Shown here: piece by piece, positions 32,901-42,400 of the stretch
How the letters are laid out: the number at the start of each line of letters is the position of its first letter
Position numbering within the stretch: the stretch's first letter is position 1
Virus record (IMG/VR): IMGVR_UViG_3300008740_000010
Coordinates: 1-56,300 of that record
DNA: 56,300 nt
Strand: one strand, 5' to 3'
Source of the DNA: a virus
Program-made: the position numbers and the translations under genes
Notes under the pieces: model-generated
What the model was told of the DNA's origin: nothing
Databases searched by the model: none
What the model saw: only the letters and a program-made list of their open reading frames with translations

Positions 32901-35900
32901 TTATCCTGAAACCTGAAGTAGATACTCCTACCGGAAATCTTATGATTATTTTTGATCGTTTTATGCGAATGGATAATCCAAAGGGAGAGTCGCCATCAGA
33001 AAATATAGATTCCCCTGGTTATTTTTCTGTTGATTCGTATCAATATACAACAGATCTGACGCTTGATCATTCGCCTAGTCAGGCTGCATTTACTCCGGGT
33101 ATGAATGTGGTAGGAAACACTTCGGGTGTTTCTGCATATGTCATGGATTATGCCAACACGAGCGGAAGTGGTGCATATGCAAAGATGAGAGTACAAGATG
33201 TTGCTGCGCCTTCTGGCGTAACCCCTTCCTTTATTGTTGGCGAGACAATTGATGGCTTTAACAAAGGGACTGGCGCATTAATTTCTGGTAAAATCGTGTC
33301 AATTGTTGAAGCCGATTTGAAGTATAGTGAAATTCCTGACTACAAGAGTCGTGGCAAAGTTGTATATCCGCTTCGCAATAAACTTGATTTCCGTGCCTAT
33401 GTATCTTCAAATGGTAGAGTGAGCGATACGATTTCAGATTCAATTATGCCGCCAATTCCAACTCGTTCGAGCATCAATGCAGGAAGAATTTCGGAAATTC
33501 TTTCTGGGCCAGCAAGTACCCCAATGACCACAAGCATTAAATTGGATCATTTTGCCGGAAGAATTGATAAAGTGGTGTTGACGGATTCTGGTACTTATAC
33601 TACCATCAGGGGAAATCCGGCAGTTACTCCATTTCCGCCAAGGGATGACCAAGATGATAAGGCATTGACCTTGTTTACTTTGCAAATACCTCCGTATACA
33701 TTTGATCCCAAGCATGTGCAAATAAAAGAAAATACTGCACGACGACACACAATGAAAGATATTGGTCGGCTTGCAAAGAGAGTAGAAAACCTAGAATATT
33801 ATGTTTCGTTGAATGCCTTGGAAAAGGCTGCCACTGATTTGGATATTACATTTGCCGATGGAACTTCAAGATTTAAGAATGGAATTGTTGTTGATAACTT
33901 TGCTGGATTTGGTGTCGCAGATATGGAAAATCTTAAAGCTTCTTTGGGCAAGGGAGTTCTTCGTCCACCTGTAAAAACATATGATGATTATGATGCTCCA
34001 GGGAGCATTCCATTGCTTTCATATGCAGTTGATGATAATTCAGATCTTAATCGAGGCACAAGAAGATATTATACTGTAGACGGAGATCTTGATGGAATTG
34101 GAGATGTAATTACATTGGACTTTACAGAAATGCCTTTAATTACTCAGCCCGTTGCCACAACAGCAGAAAGCGTCAATCCATTTGACCTTCAAAATTTTAC
34201 AGGAGAAATAATATTGACTCCTGATTTTGATAGATGGATGGATGTTGAAAAAATTCCTGAATATAATTCATTTTTGAATGGTGTTCTTGATAATATTGCA
34301 GGCGTGGATGAAAATTCCACAGCCACCGAAATTTCAGATGCCATAAAGAGCATGGATGATTTTTGGTCAGATATTATGGGAACCAATAAACTTGGTGAAA
34401 ATATTGAAGGTACAGTTTTTTATAATCCAGATGAAGACTTAAACACACAAACATATGCAAAGAATATTGAATTGGGCAGTGTCCGAGATCAATATTTGAA
34501 TACTGCCACGATTGATGCCGCAATTGCTCAACATGGATTAACAGATGGATCAACTCAAAATATTAAAATTCTTCCTTACCTACGATCAAGAGATGTTATT
34601 GTTCATGGCGAAGGCCTAAAACCAAATCATCGTAATGCCATTCGATTTGATGGTATTAGTGTTGAATCATATTTTGGTCAAGCAAATAAGATTTTTATGG
34701 TATACAATCCTTTGACTGACACCAAGTTTCAGCCGAGCGTGGATGGCAGATATGAAAAAATTAAATTAGAAGGTTCGGGTGCCGTTGCAAATGCTGTTCT
34801 TATTTCAGTAAGAGAACCATACTATCGGGATTCGCAGACAGAAGGGACAAATAGAATTATGGTAGGATATATTGTTCCTGAATTTGATGCAGAAACCGGA
34901 AAGGTTGATTATACCAATCGTGTTGATGGATATTATGGAACTGGATGGGATGCCACTAAAATTGCATCGGGTGGGTTCCAGGGATATTCTGCCAGAACAA
35001 TTACAGGATATAATACTGGAGCCACGGCAAGCTTAACGGTCGGAGGAACCCAACACCTATATAATGGGCATTATACAGGAAGTGTACGAAATTCTACAGG
35101 AAATACAACTCACATTGAATTGTCACCTGATGCTCGTAGATATATTGATGGGAATTTTAGAAAAGAGTCTACGGGCGCTGCAACTTCTTCTATGATTAAT
35201 TTTACTGGTATCCCTTTGAATTCCAGAATACAAATTGTTTCTGGTGCCGGGGCTGGCCAAGAATGTATAGCAAATGGTCTGATATATACAACTTCTGGTG
35301 GTTCTCCGGTTCTTGAATTAAAAGCCTCTGCTGCCGGAAGCACTGGATTGACACAAAATATTGATTCGACTAGTGTATATACCATTGGAATGAAACAAGT
35401 CAATCCAACAGTTCATGATTATGGAGTCACACAAATTGCAGACATTACTTCAAAAACAAATCATTATGGAGAAAAGATTGGTGTGCTTCATATTCCATCT
35501 ACTTCAAAGGTATCATTTACTGCTGGAAGAAAGCTTGTAGAAATTATGGACAGGTTCAGTAAGGAAGAATGGCTGGTCAGTAGTTATGCTTCTGCATATT
35601 ATTTTGCCGAAGGAACTGAACGAGAAGAAGTTGAAGCAGCACATGTGAGATTAGACCTTTTGAAAGAAATTAGAAGTAAAATGAATTTGTTTAGAATTAG
35701 TGACCACCCAGAAGATCTCGGATATGTTCCTGCCAGTAATTTGATTGATGGAGCAGAAGGAAAATTGGCAGTTTGTTATGGAATTGAAGTTGCAAATGGA
35801 ACATGGACGGCAAAAGCAACACATGATATTGACTATATTGAAGGTGGTGGTGAATTTGGAACAATTAATGACACAGACCAAGAAAGATTGAATACTACAT

Positions 35901-36004
35901 TGACAGGAGTTTGGGCACTCATCAGGGATCAATATCCAAGTATTTATGCAAAATACTTTGAGAGATGGGGTGCTCTACATGAAGAAGAAGTTGCGGCTGG
36001 ATAA
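29951..36004 (+). CDS. DUF4815-type large tail structural protein (2017 aa)
   Basis: It opens with the DUF4815 signature: YYDDFTESNLYYRLLFQPGR, then AVQARELTQIQSLLQSQIEK, LGQHIFKDGALVYGG. Later family landmarks are present: DFDTGQRDMFYDNASIILKP (about residue 970), GRLAKRVENLEYYVSLNALE (about 1270), LPYLRSRDVIVHGEGLKPNH (about 1540), and STSKVSFTAGRKLVEIMDRF near 1850. Members in cyanophages are virion proteins linked to the baseplate periphery. Residues about 330-1000 and 1650-1800 are beta-rich, Thr/Ser/Asn-rich inserts. The C-terminal segment usual for the family ('DPlAQTF...') is missing here and appears in the next gene. Stop overlaps an ATAAATA word. Confidence 0.85.
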   Translation: MPIDFNRYPYYDDFTESNLYYRLLFQPGRAVQARELTQIQSLLQSQIEKLGQHIFKDGALVYGGKINYDKTNTKWLAVKAQDRNGNPVRIRDISPGMIIRKVTDSKSTDNEFQGTILSVIPAEGNDPNTIYFKWTSNSPETEETEGFLGSEILQICDAVKGVERYTVTTLDPDTNGRSIHYGTCSTISVEPGIYFWKGLFVNSPGGSIKLDKYSDITTYRVGYVVSERIDTEDPRSLDPSQHTSNYSAPGADRYKVSLDLTKIGNGLTMDERIVPDFIEVARIDVGNLLTSENGLGRDIYAILGDRLAQRTYDESGNYIVDGFDIKLTNRTTADNPKLVAKMSKGVAYVRGYRHTLNYGNIVGGPDGIDKGRDVLQEDMNILNRYGDNFLAVYDEANTVSTHPENANGMFVVGSGAGQYTSNSWYGNRGEAVSVHCVPQQLVKDYSLADQWKWESTLVGTARPIQMCYDITRTKASIDAGRTGMVYDLWLGDFKSSPISNTTSVTNIIADVSAYANSTFTVFHFDSQTHGITANDRISTSGAIASDWNADFLPIHSTNSTAVIIGGVVTSVASPSSRALTLYRTTGNTSPYKSIVLDTDSSAAWNGSYIGATIKVGNSTPHKIIDYIGTSSSAETKYNTRYGFSKRGMAILDTALEELPKYGDAYTLNLNMKQARSVVYNQNKSSTGAEQYPAILNQAWNVDPISGVTGGDRGLLVDEVYGGRIDGDAIYNRHGESADGEDALLFSTERSAAKSLLTHGSLDGGLTSNTEIIYTEYSSVLCGSTGVGQVFTTPVSGNYKFFGRPKIYPYDSGSSTVSNINQIKENFALVNKTTGKVLTSAITQIVVVNGTSPTLTVTLPAAVQFTAGQEYVLNFPVKAEFAEPAYKKLIKANTTHSLVSTSIPADGVLTDYDNGHVHIAEGDYANTSGTRISLRKPDGFKLHKVVHQFKNNQANTDIANSMLNVIDRFDFDTGQRDMFYDNASIILKPEVDTPTGNLMIIFDRFMRMDNPKGESPSENIDSPGYFSVDSYQYTTDLTLDHSPSQAAFTPGMNVVGNTSGVSAYVMDYANTSGSGAYAKMRVQDVAAPSGVTPSFIVGETIDGFNKGTGALISGKIVSIVEADLKYSEIPDYKSRGKVVYPLRNKLDFRAYVSSNGRVSDTISDSIMPPIPTRSSINAGRISEILSGPASTPMTTSIKLDHFAGRIDKVVLTDSGTYTTIRGNPAVTPFPPRDDQDDKALTLFTLQIPPYTFDPKHVQIKENTARRHTMKDIGRLAKRVENLEYYVSLNALEKAATDLDITFADGTSRFKNGIVVDNFAGFGVADMENLKASLGKGVLRPPVKTYDDYDAPGSIPLLSYAVDDNSDLNRGTRRYYTVDGDLDGIGDVITLDFTEMPLITQPVATTAESVNPFDLQNFTGEIILTPDFDRWMDVEKIPEYNSFLNGVLDNIAGVDENSTATEISDAIKSMDDFWSDIMGTNKLGENIEGTVFYNPDEDLNTQTYAKNIELGSVRDQYLNTATIDAAIAQHGLTDGSTQNIKILPYLRSRDVIVHGEGLKPNHRNAIRFDGISVESYFGQANKIFMVYNPLTDTKFQPSVDGRYEKIKLEGSGAVANAVLISVREPYYRDSQTEGTNRIMVGYIVPEFDAETGKVDYTNRVDGYYGTGWDATKIASGGFQGYSARTITGYNTGATASLTVGGTQHLYNGHYTGSVRNSTGNTTHIELSPDARRYIDGNFRKESTGAATSSMINFTGIPLNSRIQIVSGAGAGQECIANGLIYTTSGGSPVLELKASAAGSTGLTQNIDSTSVYTIGMKQVNPTVHDYGVTQIADITSKTNHYGEKIGVLHIPSTSKVSFTAGRKLVEIMDRFSKEEWLVSSYASAYYFAEGTEREEVEAAHVRLDLLKEIRSKMNLFRISDHPEDLGYVPASNLIDGAEGKLAVCYGIEVANGTWTAKATHDIDYIEGGGEFGTINDTDQERLNTTLTGVWALIRDQYPSIYAKYFERWGALHEEEVAAG

Positions 36005-36007
36005 ATA
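36000..36007 (+). promoter_or_regulatory. Late-promoter-like box GATAAATA
   Basis: One mismatch from TATAAATA. It overlaps the stop of the 2017-aa gene and lies 34 bases before the ATG at 36042, with AGGAGA between them. The spacing resembles the 28147 box. It may provide a separate late transcript for the 1053-aa protein and the fibre genes. Confidence 0.4.
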
Positions 36008-36041
36008 TAAGAATATTAAAGGAATTAGGAGAACATAAATT

Positions 36042-39000
36042 ATGCCGATGCACACTTCGGACACCAGACTTAATCATATGGATTGTTTGGCACAATTAGG
36101 CTGGTTGCAATTTGATACTACCCATATGGGCGAACCTGATGGATATCTTTTGACACCATGTTGTGTACACGGATATCGAGGTGTCTATAGTCCACGATTT
36201 AAACTGGAATGGCATCGAGTAATGTCTGGAGTTCAAACGCCGAAGCCTGTTTGGACCGGAGGTCCGCGCCCCACGGGGTCGGGCGGCAGCTACACTATTC
36301 GCAACGCGCGCCGAGCGAACCAGCTTGCCTGGGATCGCCTTCGGGCGAAATACGAGGAGGAGCTTGCGCTATGGGAAGCAGAACAAGCTTCTGGAAGTTA
36401 TGAAAAAAAATGGAATTGGACTGATGCGACTGGTGGAGATCAGGCTAGTTATTTTACGAGAGAACAGATAGAAGGCAGAGAAGGAAGTTGGGTTCTTGTT
36501 GCAGGGGCACAGGCAAGTGGCCCGAATGACGAGCCAGTTGACGCACAGGCAAAATGGTGGATAACAACACAAACAGATGTAGATACAATTGAAGAAGAAG
36601 CTGACCCGGTTATGTATGGTGGAGATCTCCTTGCTGGCGCAGCGGCAGGGTATCTTGGCGGAAGATACGGAGATAACCGGGGCGGTGGAGATTATTTAGG
36701 AAGAGAATTTTGGTGGAGAGTAAACCGCCGGTCCCATGCCACAAAAGGAAATTATATTCCTCAGTTAAAACGATGGACAAAAGAACATCAAAATTCAGGA
36801 TTTATGGGCCATGGAACTGTTGCGCTAGAATCCGAGGGCGGCCGCCCTTTTACTACGGGGCGTGAAGCCGAAAGAGTTGCTGGCGGCACTGCGATGCATC
36901 GCGCCGCAGGGGGAATTTCAGATCCGGGCCTTGGAGAATCTTCAGGGCTTCCGACACTTCCTGGCGGCGCCAGCCGCTCCTCCGAGGCGGGGTCGTTTTC
37001 AAGAGATACCGTTTGGTGGGTCAAATATGGAAATCGAAATTTTCTTGGAATTGTAGAATGTGCTGATGGAATTGGTACCGACCAAGATCGTGATGATCAT
37101 AATTATCACGGAGATGGATCAAATTGGCGCGGAACTGGTAGTTTTGATCCAGACATCAACACTATAATTCCTCCTGATGCACAGGCAGCAGGTGGATATA
37201 TTCCCAAGCTTAATTTTTGGGCAGGAGATGTTCGTGGTGTTCAGGGATTGGCACAAACAGATGCAGATGGAAATATTATTGGTGCCGTCATGACTGATCC
37301 GGGGGCAACCGTATTTACAGACCTTGATTCTGGCACTTCACCAACACCGCCAAATGTTGGAGTAAGTATGCCTGGGCATTATCAAGGGTTTTCTGCCACG
37401 GCATTAATAACAACCGAACCAGAACAAATTAAATCTGTTCTTCCTGGGTTATTTAAAACAAAAGAAGAAATGATGGCTGAAATTTGTGATGGATATAATG
37501 ATCCAATTGCACAGACATTTCTTATTAATGGCAATGCACATCAAGATGGTGTATTTATCAATAGTGTTGATATTTGTTTCCAATCTAAACCAGCATGGGG
37601 CACTTCTGTTCTTCCTGTATATTTGGAAATTCGCCCTACAATAAATGGATTTCCACATGCAGAAAAAATTATTGTGTCAAAGCTACTTGATTGGGATATG
37701 ACTAAAGTTGCGCCTGGATATAGAGAAGATCTTGTGGGCATTTTAAATTCGACAGATCCGACTTCTGATCCAACACTGTCACAAATTTCATATCCAAATT
37801 TTAATCAGGATGATGCATATACAAAATTTAGTTTTAACTATCCTGTATATTTGGAACCCGGAGAATATGCAATTGTTATTCGATCCAATGACAGTAATTA
37901 TAAATGTTGGATTGCAGATACCAGAGGAGAAGCTGTTGTCAATGAGGGGTCTTTGATGCAATTTGCTGATGAGTTGATTCAGCCAATTAGTACAACATAT
38001 TCAAAGCAATATGGCGGAACATTCTTTAGATCACAAAACGGAAGAACATGGACTCCTGACCAATATCAAGATTTGATGTTCAGGATTAATAGGTGTGAAT
38101 TTGGAGGAGCATCAAAAATAAATCCCGAAACAGGAACTCTTAAACTTGGTGGAGACATAAGAGGAGCAGAATTTGAATATGACAGACTTAAATTAAATAC
38201 AATTTCAATATTAAAACCAGATACCGATTCAACAAGAGTTAGTGGAACATTAAAGACGATAACAGTTTCTTCTGGGGACACAACACCATCGGCAATTGGT
38301 GGAGAAGTTGGAAAAGTATTTGGAGAAAAATCAGAAGATACCAGAGATATGCCCGAACCCATGAAATATATTGCATCCAAGCAACCTAAAGACTCTTCAA
38401 TTCAAGTGGAAATAGAGTTAAGTACCGAAAATCGAAAAGTTTCTCCGGTCATAGATACCAGAAACATTAATGCCATTCCTCTTAAGAATTTAATCAATGA
38501 TGGTTCTTTGAGCACAACAAACATTCAACTACAGAATGGTGGATCTGGATATGCAGTAAATGATACAATTGAAATTACCGGGGGAGGAAGTACCGAAAAG
38601 GCTATTATTACAATTACTGCTGCCCCGGATGGAACGATTTTAGAGGATGGTTTTTCGGTGACTACTGCCGGAAAGGGATTTCATCATTCTGAAAATGTTG
38701 CATTTACTTATAAGGATGATGGCGGTGGCTCTGGAACTGGAGCAATCTTTGAAGTTCTTTCCGAAGAAGGAACAGAAGGTGGAAATTCATTGACAAGATA
38801 TGTTACTCGCCCAATTAATCTTGCCACCGGAATGACGGCAAGAGGATTGAAAGTTTTCTTGACTGCACAGCAATCTTATGGTTCCAGAATTTATGTTTAT
38901 CACAAGGTATTGGCAGAAGAGGATTCAGAAGATATTAAGAGAAAGAAATGGAAGTTGATGAAACAGACAACACCCGATGCCGATTATTTTAGTGGAAGTG

Positions 39001-39203
39001 CATCAACAATGGAAGCACCAACGGCAATATCTGGTGGCCTTCATGAATATGTTTTTGATTCTGATGAGCTTATTACTTATACTACCAACGATGGTAATAC
39101 TTATGATAGCTTTAAGACCTTTGCAATTAAAATTGTAATGCAGGCATCCAATACATCAAAGCCTCCTCTTGTGAACGACTTCAGAGCAATTGCAGTATTT
39201 TAA
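36042..39203 (+). CDS. Tail structural protein carrying a DUF4815-partner C-terminal region (1053 aa)
   Basis: Residues about 480-700 hold landmarks that, as I know the family, normally form the C-terminal part of DUF4815-type proteins: NDPIAQTFLINGNAHQDGVF, INSVDICFQSKPAWGTSVLP, VYLEIRPTINGFPHAEKIIV, YLEPGEYAIVIRSNDSNYKC and YGGTFFRSQNGRTWTPDQYQ. The C-terminal 300 residues are beta-rich (LKNLINDGSLSTTNIQLQNG). The N-terminal 440 residues are unlike anything I recognise, Gly/Trp-rich, with two GC-rich DNA patches (36233-36370, 36835-37010). A virion protein that works with the preceding 2017-aa protein is likely. Confidence 0.75.
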   Translation: MPMHTSDTRLNHMDCLAQLGWLQFDTTHMGEPDGYLLTPCCVHGYRGVYSPRFKLEWHRVMSGVQTPKPVWTGGPRPTGSGGSYTIRNARRANQLAWDRLRAKYEEELALWEAEQASGSYEKKWNWTDATGGDQASYFTREQIEGREGSWVLVAGAQASGPNDEPVDAQAKWWITTQTDVDTIEEEADPVMYGGDLLAGAAAGYLGGRYGDNRGGGDYLGREFWWRVNRRSHATKGNYIPQLKRWTKEHQNSGFMGHGTVALESEGGRPFTTGREAERVAGGTAMHRAAGGISDPGLGESSGLPTLPGGASRSSEAGSFSRDTVWWVKYGNRNFLGIVECADGIGTDQDRDDHNYHGDGSNWRGTGSFDPDINTIIPPDAQAAGGYIPKLNFWAGDVRGVQGLAQTDADGNIIGAVMTDPGATVFTDLDSGTSPTPPNVGVSMPGHYQGFSATALITTEPEQIKSVLPGLFKTKEEMMAEICDGYNDPIAQTFLINGNAHQDGVFINSVDICFQSKPAWGTSVLPVYLEIRPTINGFPHAEKIIVSKLLDWDMTKVAPGYREDLVGILNSTDPTSDPTLSQISYPNFNQDDAYTKFSFNYPVYLEPGEYAIVIRSNDSNYKCWIADTRGEAVVNEGSLMQFADELIQPISTTYSKQYGGTFFRSQNGRTWTPDQYQDLMFRINRCEFGGASKINPETGTLKLGGDIRGAEFEYDRLKLNTISILKPDTDSTRVSGTLKTITVSSGDTTPSAIGGEVGKVFGEKSEDTRDMPEPMKYIASKQPKDSSIQVEIELSTENRKVSPVIDTRNINAIPLKNLINDGSLSTTNIQLQNGGSGYAVNDTIEITGGGSTEKAIITITAAPDGTILEDGFSVTTAGKGFHHSENVAFTYKDDGGGSGTGAIFEVLSEEGTEGGNSLTRYVTRPINLATGMTARGLKVFLTAQQSYGSRIYVYHKVLAEEDSEDIKRKKWKLMKQTTPDADYFSGSASTMEAPTAISGGLHEYVFDSDELITYTTNDGNTYDSFKTFAIKIVMQASNTSKPPLVNDFRAIAVF

Positions 39204-39208
39204 ATTGT

Positions 39209-39445
39209 ATGGCGAATGAACATTTAGTAAAAACAGACAACCCTGAATACATGAAAGACGAAAAGTCTGGAGCATTGGTTTCTACAGACCTTGTTGCCTT
39301 CAAGAAATTTAAATTACAACAACAGCAATCAGAGAAAATAAAAAATCAAGAAAACGACCTAAATAATATTAAGTCTGATATATCTGAACTTAAAGATGAA
39401 ATGGGCGAAATAAAGGATTTATTAAAACAATTTTTGACAAAATAG
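39209..39445 (+). CDS. Small coiled-coil protein upstream of fibre gene (78 aa)
   Basis: The form 'HLVKTDNPEYMKDEKSGALV ... ALI.TD..a...fK' with a C-terminal coiled coil (NDLNNIKSDISELKDEMGEI, then KDLLKQFL) is a common small gene among tail-structural genes of cyanophages and other T4-like phages. Its role is unknown; a fibre-assembly or trimerisation factor fits its size and position between two large tail genes. Five bases follow the preceding stop, and the giant fibre gene starts 13 bases downstream. Confidence 0.75.
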   Translation: MANEHLVKTDNPEYMKDEKSGALVSTDLVAFKKFKLQQQQSEKIKNQENDLNNIKSDISELKDEMGEIKDLLKQFLTK

Positions 39446-39458
39446 GACGTTTTGATTA

Positions 39459-42400
39459 ATGCCCAAGTTTGAATCACCAATAAAAATTAGTTCTATTAAA
39501 AGCCTATCCGGCAACACAACACTCCTTCATCTTGGTGATGACAACCGAGTTGGTGTTCTTACAGATGCGCCCGAATCCGAATTACATGTTGATGGCACAA
39601 TTACTGCAACAGGTCTTGTTGTTCCTCCTTCAATTATTTCTGCTCAGGGAGATTCTGCTACCACTTTTGGTTTTAATCCAAATTTTACTGAGTGGAATGG
39701 GCCTCCAGACAATAGCCCCAATGTTGCAAATGGATACTCACAAACAGGTGGTGGAGTAGTTCAACGATCATCAATATCAAATCTTGGTGGTTTCTCTGCA
39801 AGATTTCATGATAATGGTGATGTCGTATGGTCAAGAGAAGTACCATTTCAATCGCCGCTATATGCCAATGTATTTATCCAAGGCACATTTACTTATAAAT
39901 TTGATGGTTGGTCTTCTGGCGAACCAGGCCTTGCGGTTACATTAACTTCAAGACCAAAGGCATGTACTGATTACACGTCAATGACAAATACATTTATTGT
40001 TCCTACATTTTCAGAAAATCGCTCTACTGCAAAGGATTGGCAAACAGGAACTTTTCGAGCACATACTCCCGGCAATCGCGAAATAACACATCTTAAAATT
40101 GAAATTATTTCTACTTCTGCAACTACTTATGATTCAGCTACAGTTGGGGTCAATAATGACGGGGGAGCAGGCAATTCAACTATACTTGGCAATGAAGATA
40201 ACATAATAGATTATGATTGGTATGTGGATGGATTTGATTTCTCGTTCATGCACCCAGACATGCGAGTTGATCAACAAGGGAGAATAACTGGCGCACATAT
40301 TGCTGCTGCAACAATTGATGATCTTCACATCAGGGATATGATTTCGTCTACTTCTTCTTTGATTAAAAACGATGCTGGTTTATCTGTTCAGGGACTAGTT
40401 GCAAATACCACTCATGCAGATGGTTGGAGTATTGCCAAATCTGGAGAGATCAAGGCAACAGACATTAAAATATATGGACATGACGGAACAGTTCTTATTT
40501 CTGGTAGAGGAGATACAGACGGAAAGCCCAATCCATTTGCAGAATGGCGGGCAGCCGAAGATCCTGCAAACAGACCATCACTTTCCGATTTAGATCCTGC
40601 CGCATCAACATATCTTTATGGTCTTGCATTTGAAGAGAGCAATAAGACTTCGTTGTTGGCAAACATTAGTTATCTTGCCACAAGCGGTCTTGATTCTGAT
40701 ACGTTTTCTGCAAATGACCATTCAATACATTTTGCGAATGTTGTCTCTGGTGCCGCAGGCGCAGATGGAACTGACCTTGCAAATGGTTTCATTACATTCA
40801 ATGGAATTACCACCAATGCTCCCCCTGGTTCTATCTATACATCAACAGATGCCACAATTATCAGAAACCAAGATGCATATATTTTGTTTCTTGCAAACAC
40901 CCAAAAATGGGACACAAACATTGGTGCCCAACAAAAATATCATGCCAATACATTGCTCGGCGAGTTTGGGCTTTATGTATTGGCAACGCCGACTGTTGGT
41001 GGTTGGTTGTATCATCCACATGGAAACTCAACATGGTATACAATTGATTCCACACAGTCTGGAAATGACCTTCACGAAAATGACTTTTTGGTCATTGGTA
41101 GAATTGGAACAGATCCTACCGGAAAGATTCGTGCAGACAAAACATATCTACAACCACCAAAAAATCCAGACTCAATTACAATTCCAGAAAGAACAGGAAC
41201 ATTTGCTCCAATTGGAATTACGGCAGGCGGTGTTCTCTTTGCAGACATTCATTTAAATCAATGGAACCATACTGCAAATGCTGGCGAAATACAATTTACA
41301 AATCGAAGAAATAGTCCAAACACAAGATTTGCCTTTATTCATCCCGGCACAGACGACCCGGCAGACAGCATAATATATACAACCAATGGTGCCTATGGTG
41401 TTCTGACAAGTCTCGAAGATTTCCCTGGTTCTCGATATATTACTTTTATTGGAGCAGATCAGAGTAGATTTACATTACAGACCGGGCACTCTCCTGATTT
41501 TGTTGCAGCATTTCCTATTGGAGATAAGTGGTTTTATAATCAGGACGAAGGAAAGTTTGCCGAGTTTACTCCAGATGGCCGTGACTGTATTGTTGCGCGG
41601 GTTGATTCAAATGGGTCTGCTGTTTCTGCATTTCCTTCAGACTCGTCCGCACTTACAAATATCTACAGGTATGCAGAACGAGAAACAATAACTGCCGAAG
41701 GCGCAACACTTTCTGAGTTGATTATTGATCCGCCCAGAGGAATGGCATCTGGTGGATTGGTTTTTGCTGAATTGACAGTCAATAAAGAATTCAAACAATC
41801 TGATGATACTTTTGTTTCTAATGCTGGTTTTATTGCCATTACAAATTCAATAAACGATCCAAAAAATGAATTTTATGTAATTCATCCGACCAATGGAAAC
41901 AATTGGTTGGTAGATACTGTTGGTCGTGGTGTTGTCACAAGCCTGAAACCAACTGTTAATGCATATGGAACAAGACACATTGCGTTTGTTGGAACAGACA
42001 CAACAAGATTTGCTTTGCCATCAGATGCATATGAAAATGTATCAAATTCTTTTGTTGCAGTTCTTGAAAATGATTCTCAAGGACACCCAAGAGCAGATGG
42101 AAAATGGTATTATGATAATGGAGCCAATGTGTCAAGCACATTTACGCCTGATGCAAATGACTTTATTATTGCAACGATTAATTCATTTGACCCTGACTCT
42201 GATGGAATTGACCAAATTACTCAATGGTCAGCACCAGAGGGGCAAATTATTGTTGATGGCGTTACAACAACCATTACAAGTCTTCGGAATTTATTAAATT
42301 CAAGAATTGATTCCACAAACGCAGCCGTAACTTTTGCCATAGATTCTGCTGCCAATGCATATGCAAATGCTGTTACTGCACAAGGTACTGCTGCTGATGC

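Noticed and set aside
36230-37010. Diversity-generating retroelement target
   Set aside because: No reverse transcriptase, template repeat or adenine-specific variation pattern is visible; GC-rich patches alone do not support it.
40618-41256. 212-aa frame inside the giant fibre gene
   Set aside because: Leu/Gln/Met-rich product in the alternative frame of a long beta-rich gene; similar shadow frames recur at each repeat, so it reflects codon bias.
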